From Emticicia sp. CRIBPO (GTDB lineage Bacteria > Bacteroidota > Bacteroidia > Cytophagales > Spirosomataceae): a stretch of DNA of 64,000 nt. The stretch spans positions 248,001-312,000 of the forward strand of contig NZ_JAAAKV010000006.1 of the NCBI RefSeq assembly GCF_009905725.1. The letters are read 5' to 3'. The notes under the pieces were generated by a model. That model was not told the DNA's origin, searched no databases, and saw only the letters and a list, made by a program, of their open reading frames with translations. Shown here in pieces: positions 60,659 to 64,000 of the stretch (position 1 is the first letter of the stretch; each line of letters starts with the position of its first letter). The position numbers and the translations under genes are program-made.

Positions 60659-61720
60659 ATGAAAATCGCTTTAGTTACCGGATCTGCAGGTTTGATTGGA
60701 AGTGAGTCCGTTGCTTTTTTATCAGAAAAATTTGACTTGGTTATCGGAATAGATAACGATCTGCGGCAGTATTTTTTTGGCCCTGAAGCTTCCACCGACT
60801 GGAACAAAATCAGAATTGAAGACGCTTACAAAAATTACAGGCACTACAAAGCCGATATCAGGTCAGAAGAAGAAATATCAAAGATCTTCGCTGAATATGG
60901 TACCGACATCAGCCTGGTAGTTCATACCGCGGCACAGCCAAGCCACGACTGGGCCGCCCGTGAGCCTTTTACTGACTTTACCGTGAATGCCAACGGCACG
61001 CTGGTAATGCTTGAGATGACCAGAAAGTATTGCCCTGAGGCTGTCTTTATATTTACTTCTACCAACAAGGTTTACGGAGACAATCCTAATTACCTTCCTC
61101 TGGTTGAAAAAGAAACCCGCTGGGAGATTGCTGAAGACCACGCTTATTTTGCCCACGGAATTGATGAGCAGATGAGCATTGACCACACCAAACACTCTGT
61201 TTTTGGGGCTTCGAAAGTAGCCGCTGACGTGCTGGTGCAGGAATACGGAAGATATTTCGGCATGAAAACCGGGGTATTCAGAGGTGGCTGTCTGACAGGA
61301 CCTAACCACTCGGGAGCTCAGCTTCACGGCTTCCTGGCGTACCTGATGAAATGTGCCATCACCAAAAACCAGTACACCATATTCGGTTACAATGGCAAGC
61401 AGGTGAGAGACAATATCCACTCGTGGGACCTTGTCAACATGTTCTGGCATTTCTACCAGGACCCTAAAGCCGGTGAAGTGTATAACGCCGGAGGCGGCAG
61501 GTTCTCCAATGTTTCTATGATTGAAGGGATTGCCCTTTGTGAGGAGATCACAGGTAATAAGATGAACTACAGCTATTCAGAAACCAACAGGATAGGTGAC
61601 CACATCTGGTACATTTCAGACCTTTCTAAATTCAAAGCCCATTATCCCGGATGGGATTGGAAATATGACCTTAAAACCACGCTTGTTCAGATGTATGATA
61701 ACATCAGCAGGAGGGTTTAA
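60659..61720 (+). CDS. NAD-dependent epimerase/dehydratase, CDP-paratose 2-epimerase-like, with Phe at the catalytic Tyr
   Basis: A 353-residue extended SDR protein. The cofactor motif is [35 protein letters not shown] follows. [15 protein letters not shown] supplies the catalytic Thr/Ser. The position of the catalytic Tyr is Phe182 in [11 protein letters not shown], with Lys186 retained (the codon is TTT at 61202). [20 protein letters not shown] and [13 protein letters not shown] match the CDP-tyvelose/paratose epimerase branch. The start is the ATG at 60659. The Phe may be normal for its subfamily; if so, the reaction does not use the usual Tyr base. Confidence 0.85.
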   Translation: MKIALVTGSAGLIGSESVAFLSEKFDLVIGIDNDLRQYFFGPEASTDWNKIRIEDAYKNYRHYKADIRSEEEISKIFAEYGTDISLVVHTAAQPSHDWAAREPFTDFTVNANGTLVMLEMTRKYCPEAVFIFTSTNKVYGDNPNYLPLVEKETRWEIAEDHAYFAHGIDEQMSIDHTKHSVFGASKVAADVLVQEYGRYFGMKTGVFRGGCLTGPNHSGAQLHGFLAYLMKCAITKNQYTIFGYNGKQVRDNIHSWDLVNMFWHFYQDPKAGEVYNAGGGRFSNVSMIEGIALCEEITGNKMNYSYSETNRIGDHIWYISDLSKFKAHYPGWDWKYDLKTTLVQMYDNISRRV

Positions 61721-61723
61721 ATC

Positions 61724-61757
61724 AAAAAAGCTGTTCCGGACCGGAACAGCTTTTTTT
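61724..61757. terminator. Bidirectional terminator after the epimerase gene
   Basis: AAAAAAGCTGTTCCGG (61724-61739) pairs perfectly with CCGGAACAGCTTTTTT (61741-61756). It can serve both the epimerase gene and the convergent secreted-protein gene at 61778. Confidence 0.93.
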
Positions 61758-61777
61758 ATGCCTTTCAGAATCAATCC

Positions 61778-62446
61778 TTACAACCCGTTGTAATAAGTCA
61801 CCAAAGCTCCGATCTGTTCATCTTTCTTAAAATCCGTTTTATTGGTTTTTATAAAAGCTTCCACTTCTGCCGCTTTATCTGCCATAGCTCCGGTAATTGA
61901 TTTTTTGTCTTTCTTAATTCTCTCATAGGTTCCGTCCTTTTTCAAAAGAAAGTATTTGACACTTTCCGAAAAAGTTTTTGTAGCCGTGGCAGAGTTAAAA
62001 GCCTTGGTTTCCATAACGGTTTTGGCTGTCTTTTTTAACACCCTCAGCTTATCTCCTTCATTCAGGACTTCAAAGAAAGGCACACCGCTATACTCTTTGA
62101 TTTCAGAAAATCTCCTGAAATTCCTGTTGCCGTTATCTCCGTAGAGGGTAAATGAAGTGATAAAGTTCACAAACTCCATCTCGTCTCCTTTTTCGCTTTT
62201 GAAAGTAACCTTGTCGTCTACCACATCATATTTTAATTCAAGGTTCTTACTCGTTACTCCCTTATCAGAACTTGCTTCTCCTTTAGACCAGTTTTCCAAC
62301 AAGAATGGAAAGCCATCAACTTCAACGTATTTATTCGTACGGATAGGCCGGCCCGCCACATCATTCATAAACTGAGCCTGTACCACCGGATGATCAGCCA
62401 GCAGGATAAATAAAAATACAAACAAAGGTTTAACTAAACGTTTCAT
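61778..62446 (-). CDS. Secreted protein, unknown function (tandem paralogue A)
   Basis: A 222-residue exported protein. The start is the ATG at 62446, which gives a signal peptide (MKRLVKPLFVFLFILLADHP, then VVQA); the frame runs open to 62590 without one. The mature protein begins QFMNDVAGRPIRTNKYVEVD, with a DGFPFLLENWSKGE motif and the conserved FFEVLNEGDKLRVLKK. It is clearly related to the next gene upstream along its whole length. Both resemble exported proteins of unknown function found in Bacteroidota. The C-terminus is helical and lysine-rich. Confidence 0.7.
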   Translation of the reverse strand: MKRLVKPLFVFLFILLADHPVVQAQFMNDVAGRPIRTNKYVEVDGFPFLLENWSKGEASSDKGVTSKNLELKYDVVDDKVTFKSEKGDEMEFVNFITSFTLYGDNGNRNFRRFSEIKEYSGVPFFEVLNEGDKLRVLKKTAKTVMETKAFNSATATKTFSESVKYFLLKKDGTYERIKKDKKSITGAMADKAAEVEAFIKTNKTDFKKDEQIGALVTYYNGL

Positions 62447-62590
62447 AAATCTGAATATAATTATAGTTGAATTTGCAGCAATATAACGTATAAATACATA
62501 CCATAGTGCCGCATTAATGATTAAAAAAACAGAAAACTTAACACATACCGGGAATCCCGAAAAACGGCCTTGTATACACTTCAAGAGCAC

Positions 62591-63247
62591 TTACAAAGTA
62601 TTATAATAGGTAAACAGCTTTCCAAGATCCTCCTCTTTTCTGAAATCAGTTTTGTTTGTCTTCAGATAGAGCTCCATTTCAGCAGTCTTATCGGCCAAAG
62701 CGGCCATAATTGCACCCTTATCTTTTTTGATTCTCACATAAGAACCGTCATTTTTCAGGAGATAATACTTTATTGTCTGCGAAAAACTTTTCGTGGTAGT
62801 AGCAGAACCGTAAGCTTTATTATACATGACAGACCTGATGGCTTTCTTTAACAAGATGAGCTTTTCTCCCTCATTCAGTACTTCAAAAAAAGGAATCCCC
62901 TGGTATTCGGTAATATCAGCAAATCTTCTGAAATTCCTTTTTCCTTCATCAGAAAACAGTGTAAAAGAAACAATAAGGTCCACAAAGTCCATTTCAACTC
63001 CCTGCTCTCCTTTAAATAAAATGCGGTCCTCTACTACATCATATTTAAGCTCGTTACTTTTATCTGTTATGCCGTCGTTCGATTTTACATCACCCTTTAG
63101 CCAGTTGTCAAACAAATAGGGAGAGCCGTCTACATTGATATATTTATTCTCTTTGATCGGCCTGCCCAAACCATCTTTCAGAAACTGCCCGTTTACCTGG
63201 CAGACCTGAACAAGCAGGCAAAATATTATAAGTGATGCTTTTTTCAT
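62591..63247 (-). CDS. Secreted protein, unknown function (tandem paralogue B)
   Basis: A 218-residue exported protein with a signal peptide (MKKASLIIFCLLVQVCQVNG). It is a paralogue of the gene at 61778: GRPIKENKYINVDGSPYLFD, then GKRNFRRFADITEYQGIPFF and FEVLNEGEKLILLKKAIRSV align with it throughout. The two genes are 144 nt apart and share an orientation, so they arose by tandem duplication. No known domain is recognised. Confidence 0.7.
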   Translation of the reverse strand: MKKASLIIFCLLVQVCQVNGQFLKDGLGRPIKENKYINVDGSPYLFDNWLKGDVKSNDGITDKSNELKYDVVEDRILFKGEQGVEMDFVDLIVSFTLFSDEGKRNFRRFADITEYQGIPFFEVLNEGEKLILLKKAIRSVMYNKAYGSATTTKSFSQTIKYYLLKNDGSYVRIKKDKGAIMAALADKTAEMELYLKTNKTDFRKEEDLGKLFTYYNTL

Positions 63248-63388
63248 TTATGTAAGGTTAAAAGGTTGATATATGACTGATGTGTATGAGCCCGGATTGA
63301 CAACGTTGTATACGCATTCTAATTTACATCTGAAAATCGGAAAAATAAAATTACTGAAAAGAATCAGGAGTACAGAGCCACATAAAAT

Positions 63389-63426
63389 GAAAAAGCCCGG
63401 TCTGAAAAATTCAGCCCGGGCTTTTC
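63389..63426 (-). terminator. Terminator of the susD gene at the window end
   Basis: On the minus strand AAAAGCCCGGGCTGAA pairs with TTCAGACCGGGCTTTTT with one mismatch. It lies about 14 nt beyond the stop of the gene at 63441. Confidence 0.85.
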
Positions 63427-63440
63427 TTTAAACCGGATGA

Positions 63441-64000
63441 TTAATAGCCAGGGTTCTGAGAAATGTTTGGATTCGCATTTCTTTCAGTCTGAGGTATTGG
63501 CCCGATTCTGAAATTATTGCTGTAAGGAACATTTCTTAGTTTATAATTACCTCCCACCCTTACGATATCTCTTTTAAGACGGGTAAGATCAAAGTATCTG
63601 TCACCTTCAAAAGCAAGTTCTTTTCTGCGTTCAAGAATGATGTCTTCGATCAACTGGGCACCTGTAGAAGCATTCACCTGGGCTTTGTCTCTCTGAGCTG
63701 TCAAAGCATTCAGATATTTAAGAGCATCTGCTTCGTTGTTAGAACGGGCAGCAGATTCAGCAGCAATCAGGTACACTTCAGAAATACGAAGTACTTTCTT
63801 GTCGTCCCTGTCACCGGCTACGTTCTGATATTTGTTCACAATTAGAGCAGGGTTTTCAGCCTGAGCTCTTGCTCCTACCACCACAAGTCCTTTTCTCACG
63901 TCTGTAGCAGTATACAATTTGTACAATTCTTCATTCACCAACAGGTCGCCATATCCGGCCTGGTTGTAGATGTATCCTAATTCATCAGTACCTGCGTTCA
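63441..64000 (-). CDS. SusD/RagB-family protein, C-terminal part (5' end outside window)
   Basis: An open frame continues to the window edge and encodes the end of a SusD protein. Typical parts are RISEVYLIAAESAARSNNEA, ILERRKELAFEGDRYFDLTR and the closing IGPIPQTERNANPNISQNPG. These are the canonical RagB/SusD C-terminal motifs rather than the SusD-like_2 ones seen at 12.6 and 21.5 kb. A susC partner is expected just beyond the window. Translation upstream of the last in-frame TTG shows no stop, so the gene is not complete here. Confidence 0.93.
   Translation of the reverse strand, partial: NAGTDELGYIYNQAGYGDLLVNEELYKLYTATDVRKGLVVVGARAQAENPALIVNKYQNVAGDRDDKKVLRISEVYLIAAESAARSNNEADALKYLNALTAQRDKAQVNASTGAQLIEDIILERRKELAFEGDRYFDLTRLKRDIVRVGGNYKLRNVPYSNNFRIGPIPQTERNANPNISQNPGY

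Overview
The window is chromosomal DNA of a Bacteroidota bacterium, most likely a member of the Cytophagales. The evidence is two complete SusC/SusD pairs and part of a third SusD, -7 promoter elements of the Bacteroidota form TAnnTTTG, LytTR/LytS two-component genes, very large FtsX-type permeases with a Bacteroidota N-terminal prefix domain, PVC-type haem dehydrogenases, and moderate GC with AT-rich spacers. The order is inference from gene content. I saw no rRNA, tRNA, CRISPR array, insertion sequence or prophage.

Layout. 1-5.3 kb: the end of a LytTR regulator, two small proteins, a BadF-type N-acetylglucosamine kinase homologue, an M16 zinc peptidase, a TspO homologue and two unknowns. 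5.4-11.5 kb: four exported enzymes on one strand (GH125 alpha-mannosidase, glycosylasparaginase, GH29 alpha-fucosidase and a large alpha-galactosidase-like hydrolase), which fit dismantling of N-glycans. 11.6-12.5 kb: two stand-alone receiver proteins. 12.6-23.4 kb: two SusC/SusD pairs, back to back and divergent. 23.6-27.7 kb: GlmM, then an Anbu proteasome-like operon (alpha-E protein, Anbu peptidase, transglutaminase) without its usual ATP-grasp partner. 28-35.8 kb: a PadR regulator with two FtsX-type permeases, then a LytS/LytTR pair preceded by the remnant of a beta-lactamase-family gene. 36-40.4 kb: SppA, a YdeI-like protein, D-lactate dehydrogenase and a membrane-anchored zinc peptidase, interspersed with palindromic repeats.

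40.5-52.7 kb is a long minus-strand cluster: SDR, ROK-family sugar kinase, SIS-domain protein, GNAT, DinB-like protein, MetE-like methyltransferase, UlaG-like hydrolase, two TIM-barrel isomerases, a PVC-type cytochrome dehydrogenase, a Gfo/Idh/MocA oxidoreductase and DeoC. A divergent AraC regulator lies at its head. It looks like an oxidative carbohydrate catabolic system with an unknown substrate, and it is the best candidate here for something undescribed. 53.7-58.9 kb holds nuoL, nuoM and nuoN without the other Complex I genes. 59-64 kb holds L-2-hydroxyglutarate oxidase, a small lipoprotein, an unusual NAD-dependent epimerase, two tandem paralogous secreted proteins and the end of another SusD gene.

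A dispersed palindromic repeat with core GCCTYRAGGC occurs at three sites (38.5, 39.6 and 51.9 kb). It supplies coding sequence or stop codons to neighbouring genes.
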